NCBI RefSeq assembly: GCF_900166965.1
Contig: NZ_FUZI01000003.1
Coordinates: 489,765 to 553,764 of the forward strand
DNA: 64,000 bases
Reading direction: 5' to 3'
DNA from: Photobacterium piscicola
GTDB lineage: Bacteria > Pseudomonadota > Gammaproteobacteria > Enterobacterales > Vibrionaceae
This document shows, one piece after another, positions 1 to 9,740 of the stretch (position 1 is its first letter; each line of letters opens with the position of its first letter). Below the pieces are notes generated by a model. That model ran no database searches, was not told the origin of the DNA, and saw nothing but the letters and a program-made list of their open reading frames with translations. The translations under genes were made by a program, and so were the position numbers.

Positions 1-2
1 TT

Positions 3-2381
3 TATGCTCGTGCAACTGATGATTTAGGTAAAACAACAGATTCTACTGCCACAACTATTACGGTTAACGGTGATGATACGGCGAAAAACTGTCGTCCTGA
101 CGGGCTCTACCAAACTGAAGGCATTACTGTCCCGTACTGCACAATTTATGATCAAGATGGCCGTGAAAAAATGGGCATCGATCACCCACGTCGTGTTATT
201 GGCTACTTTACAAGTTGGCGTGCAGGTGATGATCCGCAAAGTAGCTATCTCGTCAATGATATTCCATGGGAACAATTAACGCATATTAACTACGCTTTTG
301 TCAGTATTGGTGCTGATGGAAAAGTCAATATTGGTGATGTTAACGACCCAAATAACCCAGCAGTAGGTCAGCAATGGCCAGATGTAGAGGTTGATCCAGC
401 CTTAGGTTTCAAAGGCCATTTTGGTGCACTTGCAACAGCTAAAGAAAAATATGATGTTAAAACATTAATTTCCATTGGTGGTTGGGCTGAAACGGGTGGT
501 CACTTCGATACTGAAGGTAATCGTGTCGCTGATGGTGGTTTCTATACTATGACCACCAATGCAGATGGCAGTATCAATCATTCAGCAATTGAAAAATTTG
601 CAAATTCAGCTGTCGAAATGATGAAGAAATACAAGTTTGATGGACTTGATATTGACTATGAATACCCAACCTCAATGGCCGGTGCCGGTAATCCAGACGA
701 TAAAGTCTTTTCTGAATCACGTCGCCCATACCTCATGCGTTCTTATCATGAATTGATGCGTGTATTGCGCGCTAAAGTCGATGCGGCAAGTGCTGCTGAT
801 GGCGTGCATTATATGTTAACCATCGCAGCACCATCATCTGCATATCTATTACGTGGTATGGAAACGATGGCAATTACTCAATACCTCGATTATGTCAATA
901 TAATGTCTTATGACCTACATGGTGCATGGAATGATCATGTTGGGCATAACGCAGCACTGTATGACACAGGTAAAGATTCAGAACTTGCAGCATGGAATGT
1001 ATATGGTACAGAAGCTTATGGCGGCATAGGGTATCTTAACACCGATTGGGCTTACCATTACTTCCGTGGTTCAATGCCAGCAGGACGTATTAATATTGGT
1101 GTGCCTTATTATACGCGTGGTTGGCAAGGGGTAACCGGAGGTGAAAATGGTTTATGGGGTAAAGCGGCCCTGCCTGACCAATCTGAATGTGCTGCGGGTA
1201 CTGGCGAAGGAGAGAAAAACAACTGTGGTAACGGTGCTGTCGGTATCGATAACATGTGGCATGATAAAAACGCATTAGGTCAAGAGATGGGCGCGGGCTC
1301 AAACCCAATGTGGCATGCGATGAACTTAGCCAATGGTATCTATGGCTCATATACTGCGGCATATGGTCTTGATCCGATTAATGACCCACAAGATAAATTT
1401 GTGGGAAGCTATCAGCGTCACTTTGATGACATCGCAGTTTCACCTTGGTTATGGAATGCGGATAAAAAAGTCTTCTTATCTACTGAAGATAAAGAATCTA
1501 TCAATATTAAAGCCGACTACATTATAGATAAAGAAATTGGCGGCATCATGTTCTGGGAATTAGCAGGAGATTATAACTGCTATCAATTTGATGCTAATGG
1601 TAATCGCGCCGGTATCGATGTATCAGAACAGTCCTGTCAAACAGGTAACGGTGAATACCACATGGGTAACACCATGACCAAAGCCATTTATGATAAATTT
1701 AAATCAGCAACACCTTACGGTAATACTATTGCTGTCGCGGCAATTCCAACAGAAGCCGTTGATATCAGCGTAGCAATTTCTGGTTTTAAGGTTGGTGATC
1801 AAAATTACCCCATTAATCCGAAAATCACATTCACTAACAATACTGGCATTGATATTCCCGGAGGCACTGAATTCCAGTTTGATATACCAGTATCTGCACC
1901 TGACAATGCAAAAGATCAATCCGGTGGCGGCTTAAAAGTCATTTCATCAGGCCATAGCCGTAGTGATAATATCGGTGGTTTAGATGGTGTTATGCACCGC
2001 GTCGCCTTCTCACTACCTGCATGGAAAGCACTTCCTTCTGGTGGTGAGTATGAACTAGACATGATGTACTATCTACCAATTACAGGTCCAGCTAACTATG
2101 CTGTCATTATTAATAGCAAAGAATATGCCTTTAAATTTGAGCAACCTAACCTACCTCTTGGTGATTTAAATACGGGTGGTGGCGGTGGAGAAGGTGGTGA
2201 TTGTTCGACTAATGGTATCAATACCTACCCTAATTGGCCGCAAACTGACTGGCAAGGCAATCCTAGCCACGCAGGTTCAGGCGATCAAATCATTTACAAC
2301 AACGTGATCTATAAAGCGAACTGGTATACCTCATCAATACCTGGAAGTGATGGTAGTTGGAGTAAAGTTTGTAATATTTAA
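3..2381 (+). CDS. GH18 chitinase, 5'-truncated by window edge
   Basis: Secreted endo-acting chitinase that hydrolyses beta-1,4-GlcNAc polymer. The frame is open from base 3, so the gene starts before the window; the in-frame ATG at 171 is internal. The readable 792 residues begin with the end of an Ig-like (PKD/Big type) module. Then comes a GH18 barrel with the catalytic signature DGLDIDYE at bases 639-662 (DxxDxDxE, last E is the acid/base). A beta-sandwich follows at about bases 1740-2150, resembling the ChiC domain of Vibrio chitinases. A Gly-rich linker near 2174-2200 leads to a C-terminal aromatic-rich CBM5/12-like chitin-binding module ending in SKVCNI. Many Cys and Trp residues fit a secreted enzyme. 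A strong hairpin follows the stop. The family is certain; the exact chi symbol is not. Confidence 0.95.
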   Translation, partial: YARATDDLGKTTDSTATTITVNGDDTAKNCRPDGLYQTEGITVPYCTIYDQDGREKMGIDHPRRVIGYFTSWRAGDDPQSSYLVNDIPWEQLTHINYAFVSIGADGKVNIGDVNDPNNPAVGQQWPDVEVDPALGFKGHFGALATAKEKYDVKTLISIGGWAETGGHFDTEGNRVADGGFYTMTTNADGSINHSAIEKFANSAVEMMKKYKFDGLDIDYEYPTSMAGAGNPDDKVFSESRRPYLMRSYHELMRVLRAKVDAASAADGVHYMLTIAAPSSAYLLRGMETMAITQYLDYVNIMSYDLHGAWNDHVGHNAALYDTGKDSELAAWNVYGTEAYGGIGYLNTDWAYHYFRGSMPAGRINIGVPYYTRGWQGVTGGENGLWGKAALPDQSECAAGTGEGEKNNCGNGAVGIDNMWHDKNALGQEMGAGSNPMWHAMNLANGIYGSYTAAYGLDPINDPQDKFVGSYQRHFDDIAVSPWLWNADKKVFLSTEDKESINIKADYIIDKEIGGIMFWELAGDYNCYQFDANGNRAGIDVSEQSCQTGNGEYHMGNTMTKAIYDKFKSATPYGNTIAVAAIPTEAVDISVAISGFKVGDQNYPINPKITFTNNTGIDIPGGTEFQFDIPVSAPDNAKDQSGGGLKVISSGHSRSDNIGGLDGVMHRVAFSLPAWKALPSGGEYELDMMYYLPITGPANYAVIINSKEYAFKFEQPNLPLGDLNTGGGGGEGGDCSTNGINTYPNWPQTDWQGNPSHAGSGDQIIYNNVIYKANWYTSSIPGSDGSWSKVCNI

Positions 2382-2389
2382 TCTATAAA

Positions 2390-2428
2390 ACAGCACCGAT
2401 GTTATTAATAATATCGGTGCTGTTCTTT
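2390..2428 (+). terminator. Rho-independent terminator of chitinase
   Basis: Arms CAGCACCGAT (2391-2400) and ATCGGTGCTG (2413-2422) pair perfectly over 10 bp and are followed by TTCTTTAT. It lies 10 bases after the chitinase stop. Confidence 0.8.
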
Positions 2429-2882
2429 ATATTTGGCAATATGAATAGCTATTATTTATTTTTCTTCATCTTATGTTCATGTTTATTTGTTTCTATTTTA
2501 TTTATTTACCAAACAATGTTGATTAATACGTCGCTAACATTATTATTTACAATATATTTTAAATATTTATACTTAAAAAAACAAAACAAAAATAATCAAT
2601 AAAATCAATTATTTAAAAAAACACCATTTCCTATAGACAAGCTTTTTTTAGCTTTAGATTAATCTAACTTCCTTTACTTAATTAAATGATGTTCATATTA
2701 ATAAGCTATTGTTATCCATAATTAAATTAATCCTTCATTTAGCAACTATCATATTTTAAAACGCTAAAATTCCCATTACGACTCCATTTAAATCTTCTTT
2801 TTTAATTCTTATTTATGATAAAGTACACCCTCGCTTAATTGCTAACCAACTTTGCAACTTGTTTAAGAATAGAACGTATTAA
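2429..2882. other. AT-rich intergenic region, no gene seen
   Basis: About 450 bases between the chitinase terminator and the L,D-transpeptidase start. It is strongly AT-rich with many A and T runs. I see no convincing coding frame, RNA gene or clear operator. The promoter of the downstream gene must lie near its right end, but no clean -35/-10 pair is visible. Confidence 0.5.
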
Positions 2883-3521
2883 ATGAAAAAATTTATTTAC
2901 CTATTTCTATTAATGGTATGTCTTTTACCATTAAATGCGTCTGCGCATGTTCGTCATACTGAACGTAAGAATGCAGATATTGTCGCTGATTATGTCTACC
3001 AAAAAGCTGATTTAAAAGGCAAGATTGATTACAGCGTGTTCAAAAAAGCGTTTATTGCTTACAATAAAACCCGTGGAAAAAAGAAATCTCTATTAACCAT
3101 TATTGATTACAGCATGCCTTCTACAGAAAAAAGGTTTTATGTGATTGATTTAAAATCGAATAAATTGCTTTACCGTACTTATGTATCACATGGTGAAAAC
3201 AGTGGTCGCTTAATAGCTGATGATTTCTCTAACCGTGTTAATTCACATAAAACATCGCTAGGAACCTTTCTAACAGAAGGTACCTACCATGGCGGAAATG
3301 GTTACTCCTTAAAACTGAATGGCTTAACCCGTGGTGAAAATGATAACGCATTAAAACGCTTTATTGTTATTCACGGTGCTAAGTATGTGTCTGAGTCATT
3401 CATAAAACGTAATGGTTATCTTGGTCGTAGTTGGGGCTGCCCTGCTATACCAACATATTTAACCAAGAAAATTATTGATACCATTAAAGGTGGTAGTGTA
3501 ATTTTTGCATACGCGAAATAA
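2883..3521 (+). CDS. L,D-transpeptidase-like periplasmic protein (YkuD_2 type)
   Basis: Predicted periplasmic murein-modifying enzyme of 212 residues. An N-terminal signal peptide (residues 1-21, hydrophobic core then NASA-H) is followed by a YkuD-type catalytic region with H164 (IVIHGAKYVS) and C186 in GRSWGCPA, the HxxxxxS...GCP pattern of L,D-transpeptidases. The overall layout (HGENSG, SLGTF, YHGGNGYSL) resembles the YkuD_2 / 'murein L,D-transpeptidase catalytic domain' subgroup rather than the LysM-bearing Ldt enzymes. It is a single gene with its own terminator. Family is assigned with confidence. Whether it makes 3-3 crosslinks, attaches lipoprotein or cleaves is not visible. Confidence 0.88.
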   Translation: MKKFIYLFLLMVCLLPLNASAHVRHTERKNADIVADYVYQKADLKGKIDYSVFKKAFIAYNKTRGKKKSLLTIIDYSMPSTEKRFYVIDLKSNKLLYRTYVSHGENSGRLIADDFSNRVNSHKTSLGTFLTEGTYHGGNGYSLKLNGLTRGENDNALKRFIVIHGAKYVSESFIKRNGYLGRSWGCPAIPTYLTKKIIDTIKGGSVIFAYAK

Positions 3522-3540
3522 TTTAATGCCTCTATTTAAA

Positions 3541-3580
3541 TAAAAAGCTTTTAGTTGCAAGACTAAAAGCTTTTTTTATA
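3541..3580 (+). terminator. Rho-independent terminator after L,D-transpeptidase gene
   Basis: Arms AAAAGCTTTTAG (3543-3554) and CTAAAAGCTTTT (3563-3574) with an 8-base loop, followed by TTTA. Confidence 0.8.
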
Positions 3581-3666
3581 TCTAAGATTTCACCACATTT
3601 AATTTTGGCATTTAATCGTATCCTTATTCACACGACCCTATAAAATGTTTCGCCAAAGGAACCAAT

Positions 3667-4236
3667 ATGAACAAAGCATTAGTTATCATTGACTTCATTA
3701 ATGACATCGTTGATAAGAATGGTAAAATTCCCAGCTGTGCTGCACAAGTTAGTGCCAATCATGTCATTCATAATGCAAATGTTGCCATTCAATGGGCAAG
3801 AAAAAATAATCTCCCTTGTATCTTTGTCAAAGTCGGATTTCAATCTAGCTACCTTGAATTACCCCATCAATCTCCGATGTTTGGTAAAGCCCAACAATAC
3901 CGTGCATTAGAATTGGGGCAATGGGGAACAGAGTTTCACCCAGATCTTCTGGTAACTGAGCATGATATGGTGATCACAAAATCAAGAGTCAACCCTTTCT
4001 ATAACACGGCTCTTGATAGCGTCTTGCGTGCTAATGCGATCACTGATATTTACTTTTGTGGTGTTAGTACTTGTTGGGCAATTCAATCTGCCGTCAGAGA
4101 TGCCCATGATCGTGATTATTGTGCCCATATTATTAGCGATGCATGTACGTCAGCGACAGAACAAGAACATCAACGCTCTTTGGCTATGTTGTCAAGAATC
4201 GCAACCTTACATCAAGCAAAAACACTTGATATGTAA
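3667..4236 (+). CDS. Isochorismatase-family cysteine hydrolase
   Basis: Cytoplasmic hydrolase of 189 residues with the alpha/beta isochorismatase-like fold. The catalytic triad is visible: D9 (VIIDFINDIV), K105 (VITKSRVNPF) and C136 in GVSTCWAIQ, with the usual cis-peptide-like VST before the Cys. Having Cys points to an amidohydrolase such as nicotinamidase-like or N-carbamoyl-type enzymes, not to a true isochorismatase. The nicotinamidase metal-binding motif is not obvious, so the substrate is unknown. RBS AAGGA lies 7-8 bases before the ATG. Its 3' end overlaps the convergent ald gene by 25 bases. Confidence 0.85.
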   Translation: MNKALVIIDFINDIVDKNGKIPSCAAQVSANHVIHNANVAIQWARKNNLPCIFVKVGFQSSYLELPHQSPMFGKAQQYRALELGQWGTEFHPDLLVTEHDMVITKSRVNPFYNTALDSVLRANAITDIYFCGVSTCWAIQSAVRDAHDRDYCAHIISDACTSATEQEHQRSLAMLSRIATLHQAKTLDM

Positions 4237-5321
4237 GGATAACCTAGCGCTTGAGCTACACTATAGTTAGTTACTTGCCCCTGATAAATATTTAGGCCAT
4301 TGAGTAAATGTTTATTTGTTGTCAGTGCTGTTTTATAACCCAAATCAGCCAATTGTAAAATATAAGGTAAGGTCGCATTATTAAGGGCAAATGTTGATGT
4401 TCTTGCTACAGCACCAGGCATATTAGCAACACAATAATGCACAACATCATCAACAATATAAGTAGGATTATCATGGGTGGTTGGATAAGATGTTTCAATA
4501 CATCCGCCTTGATCTATCGCAACATCAACAATTGCAGATCCAGCTTTCATGCGGCGTATCATATCTTTTGTAACTAATTTTGGTGCTTGTGCTCCCGCAA
4601 CAAGCACACACCCAATCACAAGATCTGCGGCAAGAACATGTTTTTCAATAGTATCATTGGTTGAATAAAGACAAGTTACAGCGCCAGAAAAAAGACGATC
4701 AAGCTGACGTAATACTTCGATATTTCGATCAATAATAACCACATTAGCACGGCAACCAACAGCCATCTGTGCGGCATTCATTCCAACAACACCGCCCCCA
4801 AGAATCACTACATTTGCAGGAGCAACACCAGGTACGCCAGCTAATAAAATACCTCGACCACCTCGTGATTTTTCAAGCGCAAAGGCACCTGCTTGTAATG
4901 ACATTCTGCCTGCCACTTCTGACATAGGAGCTAATAACGGTAATTGACCATTATCATCAGTTACTGTTTCATAGGCAATGCATATTGCTCCACTATTGAT
5001 TAAGTCTTGTGTCTGTTCTTTATCTGGTGCCAAATGAAGATACGTAAATAATATTTGCCCTTTACGTAACAACATCCGCTCTGATGGCTGTGGTTCTTTG
5101 ACCTTAACGATCATGTCGGCTAACTCAAACACTGCTTGTGCTGAATTTACAATTTGTGCACCTACCGCAATATAATCTTCATCACTGCATCCTATCCCCG
5201 TCCCAGCAAGCGTTTCAACATAAACAGTATGACCATGTAATATCGCTTCTTTTACCGAGGCTGGCACCATACCAACACGATACTCATGTATTTTGATCTC
5301 TTTAGGAATACCAATTTTCAT
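4212..5321 (-). CDS. ald: Alanine dehydrogenase
   Basis: NAD-dependent oxidative deamination of L-alanine to pyruvate and ammonium, 369 residues, the normal family length. The N-terminus MKIGIPKEIK is typical. Pyruvate/catalytic residues R15, K75, H97 and D270 (VAIDQGG) are all present at family positions. The NAD-binding Rossmann glycines are VVILGGGVVG at 171-180. A good RBS (AAGGA) sits about 8 bases upstream of the ATG. It is monocistronic and convergent with the isochorismatase-family gene, with 25 bases of overlap and no terminator between them. It probably supports use of alanine as carbon and nitrogen source. Confidence 0.96.
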   Translation of the reverse strand: MKIGIPKEIKIHEYRVGMVPASVKEAILHGHTVYVETLAGTGIGCSDEDYIAVGAQIVNSAQAVFELADMIVKVKEPQPSERMLLRKGQILFTYLHLAPDKEQTQDLINSGAICIAYETVTDDNGQLPLLAPMSEVAGRMSLQAGAFALEKSRGGRGILLAGVPGVAPANVVILGGGVVGMNAAQMAVGCRANVVIIDRNIEVLRQLDRLFSGAVTCLYSTNDTIEKHVLAADLVIGCVLVAGAQAPKLVTKDMIRRMKAGSAIVDVAIDQGGCIETSYPTTHDNPTYIVDDVVHYCVANMPGAVARTSTFALNNATLPYILQLADLGYKTALTTNKHLLNGLNIYQGQVTNYSVAQALGYPYISSVFA

Positions 5322-5465
5322 CAGTGTATCCTTATCTATTTTTACTAGTCATATATATACAATAGTTAACAATAATAGATATTTCCCACTATTTTTTAAT
5401 TAAAAATCAATGACTATCACTAGTTATTGATAGATATATAAAATAATAATCCGTAAAAACAGGTA

Positions 5466-5499
5466 TAAAAAAACCGCGATAAAATATCACGGTTTTTTT
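5466..5499 (-). terminator. Terminator downstream of the 89-aa gene
   Basis: Arms AAAAAAACCGCGAT and ATCACGGTTTTTTT with a 5-base loop and one G-T pair. On the minus strand the stem ends in a T run, just past the stop of the gene at 5518. It can also work on the plus strand. Confidence 0.75.
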
Positions 5500-5517
5500 A
5501 ATCATAACAGGCTTAAA

Positions 5518-5787
5518 TTAGATATCATCTTCCCAAGGCATATCAGGTAAAGCCGTTAAGTTTTCACGGTAACGTTTTAAATCAAACTTACCATCATTTT
5601 TCATTACATCAAAAACTTCAATAGATAATGCACAAGCAATCATCTGCACCGCTTCATCACGTGCTGTACCTGTCATCATTAAACGCATCAATGTTTCTTT
5701 TACAACTAATGGATTACCGTCAGTTAGCTGGTTTTCAACAGTTTCAACCAGCATGTCACCCGTCATGATTTCTTCGTTTTCCATCAT
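5518..5787 (-). CDS. Conserved small acidic protein, function unknown
   Basis: 89 residues, not recognised as a named family. It is acidic (MMENEEIMTGD at the start, MPWEDDI at the end), has no signal peptide or membrane segment, and looks all-helical (VKETLMRLMMTGTARDEAVQMIACALSIEVFDVMKND). The codon use matches its neighbours and it has its own terminator, which supports a real gene. It lies between ald and a HAD phosphatase but shares an obvious operon with neither. No function is proposed. Confidence 0.7.
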   Translation of the reverse strand: MMENEEIMTGDMLVETVENQLTDGNPLVVKETLMRLMMTGTARDEAVQMIACALSIEVFDVMKNDGKFDLKRYRENLTALPDMPWEDDI

Positions 5788-5859
5788 AAACCTATCTTAG
5801 TTATTTTAATCGTGCATAATTTAACATAGCGTATTCTTAGTACAAGATAATTGCTTACT

Positions 5860-6528
5860 TCACGCAGCTGCTGATGATAATTTATCTCTAAATAATGAAT
5901 CTAGTAATGGTTTTGCCTCAACCATTGAAACAAATAAATGGTCAGCGTCAGTTGTTGTTAATGAAGGATGACCGTTAATCAATAGGCAACAAATATCGGC
6001 ATTTTTTGCAGATTGTAAACCAGTACGGCTATCTTCTATCGCAACCACTTGGTAAGGTTGAACCTTCATTGCTTGACAAGCATGTAAGTAAACATCAGGA
6101 GACGGTTTATTATTTTCAACTTCATAGCCGCTAAATACCTGATCAAATAAATCTAACCAACCATGTAGTTTTAAGACACCTTCAACGTAATCTCGTGGAG
6201 CTCCCGTCACAACCGCCATAGGTACTTTACCTGAAAAAGCGTGAAGCACAGCATCAACGCCAGGTAACGCGGGGATCCCTTGCTGACGAATTTTAGTATC
6301 AGTCAATGCTTCCATTTCAGTCGTAATAGTAATGATATCTACATTAAGTTGATAACTATCAATAAAATGCTTCGCTATCTTTGGCCACGTTACCCCTGCA
6401 TAATATTCAATAAAATCCTCTGCCGTTAACGTAACACCGTATGTCGCTAAATAGGCACTCCAATTGTTAGCGTGAAACGTTTCCGAATCAACTAATGTGC
6501 CATCAAAATCAAAAAAAAGAGTTTGCAT
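5860..6528 (-). CDS. HAD-superfamily phosphatase (beta-phosphoglucomutase-like)
   Basis: 222-residue cytoplasmic hydrolase of HAD subfamily IA. Motif I is FFDFDGTLVDSE with nucleophile D7 and acid/base D9. Motif II is AVVTGAPRD, motif III is the KPSPDVYLHACQAM lysine, and motif IV is VAIEDSRTG. The cap region (about 15-90) is helical, as in phosphoglycolate/2-deoxyglucose-6-P phosphatases and beta-phosphoglucomutase. The substrate cannot be told from sequence. The start ATG has no strong Shine-Dalgarno sequence. It is a single gene. Confidence 0.88.
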   Translation of the reverse strand: MQTLFFDFDGTLVDSETFHANNWSAYLATYGVTLTAEDFIEYYAGVTWPKIAKHFIDSYQLNVDIITITTEMEALTDTKIRQQGIPALPGVDAVLHAFSGKVPMAVVTGAPRDYVEGVLKLHGWLDLFDQVFSGYEVENNKPSPDVYLHACQAMKVQPYQVVAIEDSRTGLQSAKNADICCLLINGHPSLTTTDADHLFVSMVEAKPLLDSLFRDKLSSAAA

Positions 6529-6625
6529 TATTTACCAAACGATAATTTCTATGAATAAAAGAACTGCTTTTATAACACCCTAATTTTACAAATAACAGCA
6601 CACCGTTCATTACACAACAACTTCA

Positions 6626-9556
6626 TTATTTATTACGTACTTGAAGAATTGTAATCGCATCATCAATCGCTACTGCGGGGCTATAATAAAAGCCTTGAAT
6701 ATAATGACATGCCATCTCAGATAAAATATCTAATTGCGCTTGCGTTTCAACACCTTCAGCAACAACTTCAACCTTCAATTTACGGCTAAGATCGATAACC
6801 AATGACACCAACATTTGACTCTCTTTACTGTGTTCAATATCAACAATAAAGCTTCGATCAATCTTAATAATATCGGGTTTTATATCAATAATGGCAGCTA
6901 ACGACGAATAACCCGTACCAAAATCATCCAATGAAATCGCAATACCACGAGCTCTAAATGCCGCAAGAATATCAATAATGTTCTTACCGTCATCAAGGGC
7001 TGTTGATTCAGTAATTTCAATCATTATTGCGCTATAAGGTAAGTTATAGTTATTGATTGTTTCAAAAATATACTCTTGATTATGCTGTGAAAATTCTTTT
7101 ACTGAGTGGTTAATTGAAAAAACAACATCGGTAAAACCACTACGGTGAATACGATCTAAATCAGCACACGCTTTTTCAAAAACTAATTGACCTAACATGC
7201 CAATTAATCCGTAACGTTCAGCAATAGGAATAAAGACCCCAGGAGAGATGAAGCCCTCTTGATCATCATACCAACGCGCTAATGCTTCAAATTTACATAC
7301 GTGACCTGTTTTATTATCAACAATAGGCTGATAATGGACAATTATTTTTTGAGCACTGATGGCATGCTTTAATTTATCGCGTAATTTTAATTTGCGGATA
7401 TATTCATGTTGTAATTGTTGATCATAAACACAGACACCATTACGCCCTAACCACTTCTGCTCATACATAGCATAATCAGCATTCTTAAGTAAAGCTTGGT
7501 GCGTGGTACCACTTTCAGGATACGATGATATACCGATACTGACAGTTAAATTTATATCAATATCATCACATTTAAGCGGTTGTGAAATAATTTTCACTAA
7601 TTGATTAGCAATACGTTGAGCATAATTAACGTCTTGCTCTTTAATTAAAACTGCATATTCATCACCGCCATAACGACAAATCACACTATGCTCACATACC
7701 GTCATTCTAAGAATATTAGCTACTTTTTGTAACACTTTATCACCGAAATCATGCCCATAAAGATCGTTGAAAATCTTAAAGTCATCAAGATCAATAAATA
7801 AAAGTGAGCACACTGACGGCGGTGAATTATCCATTGCTACGTCATTAATTTGACCGATGTGTTTTTCTACTTTTTCAATAAAACGGCGACGATTCATTAA
7901 CCCCGTAAGCGTGTCATTATTTGCTAATAGCTTTAATTTCTTTTCTGTTTGCTTTCGAGAACTAATATCATGAAAAACACCGACATAATTAATAACATTA
8001 TGATCATCTTCAATTTTATTAATCGTCATTTCTTCAGGATAAACAACACCATCACTGCGGCGATTATTTAATTGCCCCTGCCATGTTCCTGTTGTCTCAA
8101 GACTATGCCACATTTGTTTATAAAAAGCGGCATTATGATAACCCGATGCTAATACACGTGGGTTCTCACCAATAATTTCAGCATGGCTATAGCCAGTTAC
8201 TTTTTCAAAGGCTTTATTTACTGAAATTATATTATTATCTTTATCGGTTATAACAATACACTCAGACGTATTATCGAAAACTGTTTTAGCTAGCGTTACT
8301 TGTTGTTCTGCTACAACAGCATCTGTTATATCAATTAATATACCGACAATACGATTAAAATAGTTAATACTATTTGATTCAATAATATTACCTTTACAAT
8401 TAAACCAGCGACAGTTTTTTTCATTGTTTCCTGATTGTAATCTAAAATCAACATCAATTGAGGTTGTATCACCATTACGTAAACTTGAAAAACATTTAAC
8501 AACAGCTAAACGATCATCTTTATGAATCATCATGACCCAATCATATATATTGTTAACATGAGTTTCATTGATATCTAAAATATCCCAAAACTTAGGTGAT
8601 GTTAATAATACTTGCGTTTCTAAACTATATTCCCATATACCTTCAGTAACGGCATTATAGGTTACGCTTAATTTATCTGATGCTTGATCTAATTTATTTG
8701 AAAGGTAATAAAATTCGGTAATGTCTTGTACAATACCTTTAATTAATGTAGCAATACCATTAATATCACGCAGTATATGACAATGCTCACGTAAGTATTT
8801 ATTTTTACCTTCTGCTAAAACAATGCGATAGATAACGTTATAACTCACGCTATTACTATCAAGCATATCACGCCTTAGTTCAATAACACGTTCACGGTCA
8901 TCCGGGTGAATATATTGATTCGTCGTTGTTTCGTTAGGCGTAAAACTCTCAGTATCGCATTGGAATATTCGGTAAATTTCCTTACTCCAATAAACGCTAC
9001 CTGTTGCTATATCTACATGAAAATTGCCAAGTTGAGCTTCTTGCTGGCATTCTTCCATTTCACAAAGGAGTTTTTTCTGTTCTGACAACAACGCTAAATA
9101 TTGGACATCAGAGCCAAGTATATCGCCAAGAACTTGACACCACTCACCATGCTGTTCTTCAGAGAAAAAATAAGGATGTTCAAACAAACATCCAATAACA
9201 CCCACAATTTCACTACGCCTAGAAAATATTGGTATACCAAGATAATGTTGTAATGAATGAGAAGAGATTATCTGATTGAATGGGTATATCTGTGGAATAT
9301 TATTAGAAAAATAGTAAGGTTTTCCAGAGGATATCATCCGCTCACAAAGAGAATGATTAATTAAATAAGTGAATACGGTATTCGAAAAGTGATCGTCAAT
9401 AGAATAAGCTAAGGATGTCGCTTTATGATGATTTTTATCAAAATAAGCAATATAACAATGTGTAGGCTTTAACGTTTCATAAACAGTATGCAATGCTTCT
9501 TGTATGAACTCACCACCATAACTGTTTCGTTTTAATGCTTTTAATGTTGTAACCAT
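6626..9556 (-). CDS. GAF-PAS-PAS-PAS-GGDEF-EAL cyclic-di-GMP protein
   Basis: 976 residues, soluble: no membrane segment is seen. Domains in order: GAF-like sensor (about 10-155), PAS_3-type (175-285), a second PAS (295-415), a third PAS with NTSECIVITDKDNNIISVNKAF (425-535), GGDEF (545-710) and EAL (720-970). The diguanylate cyclase motif reads GGDEY (630-634), and the inhibitory RxxD site is replaced by CEHS at 621-624. The phosphodiesterase residues all look present: EAL 757-759, N816, E847, DDFGTG 877-882, K898, E934. It is therefore most likely an active phosphodiesterase with a weak or GTP-sensing cyclase domain. It is monocistronic with only a poor RBS, so expression may be low. Confidence 0.93.
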   Translation of the reverse strand: MVTTLKALKRNSYGGEFIQEALHTVYETLKPTHCYIAYFDKNHHKATSLAYSIDDHFSNTVFTYLINHSLCERMISSGKPYYFSNNIPQIYPFNQIISSHSLQHYLGIPIFSRRSEIVGVIGCLFEHPYFFSEEQHGEWCQVLGDILGSDVQYLALLSEQKKLLCEMEECQQEAQLGNFHVDIATGSVYWSKEIYRIFQCDTESFTPNETTTNQYIHPDDRERVIELRRDMLDSNSVSYNVIYRIVLAEGKNKYLREHCHILRDINGIATLIKGIVQDITEFYYLSNKLDQASDKLSVTYNAVTEGIWEYSLETQVLLTSPKFWDILDINETHVNNIYDWVMMIHKDDRLAVVKCFSSLRNGDTTSIDVDFRLQSGNNEKNCRWFNCKGNIIESNSINYFNRIVGILIDITDAVVAEQQVTLAKTVFDNTSECIVITDKDNNIISVNKAFEKVTGYSHAEIIGENPRVLASGYHNAAFYKQMWHSLETTGTWQGQLNNRRSDGVVYPEEMTINKIEDDHNVINYVGVFHDISSRKQTEKKLKLLANNDTLTGLMNRRRFIEKVEKHIGQINDVAMDNSPPSVCSLLFIDLDDFKIFNDLYGHDFGDKVLQKVANILRMTVCEHSVICRYGGDEYAVLIKEQDVNYAQRIANQLVKIISQPLKCDDIDINLTVSIGISSYPESGTTHQALLKNADYAMYEQKWLGRNGVCVYDQQLQHEYIRKLKLRDKLKHAISAQKIIVHYQPIVDNKTGHVCKFEALARWYDDQEGFISPGVFIPIAERYGLIGMLGQLVFEKACADLDRIHRSGFTDVVFSINHSVKEFSQHNQEYIFETINNYNLPYSAIMIEITESTALDDGKNIIDILAAFRARGIAISLDDFGTGYSSLAAIIDIKPDIIKIDRSFIVDIEHSKESQMLVSLVIDLSRKLKVEVVAEGVETQAQLDILSEMACHYIQGFYYSPAVAIDDAITILQVRNK

Positions 9557-9740
9557 AAGTAATCAGTAGCCTAAGCAATATATCTGGAAAAATAACTATC
9601 TTTAATACTATATAAATAATGACCTCCTAATATACCGTATGTCATAGCATAATTAAAGAAGGTCAGTATTGATAATAAACTTTATTTAAAATCTTTCCGA
9701 TAAATATCACTTTATAGCTAAAAACAATAACGCAATTAGG

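Noticed and set aside
2399..2602. 67-residue hydrophobic frame after the chitinase
   Set aside because: It begins inside the chitinase terminator hairpin, has no RBS and consists of AT-run codons.
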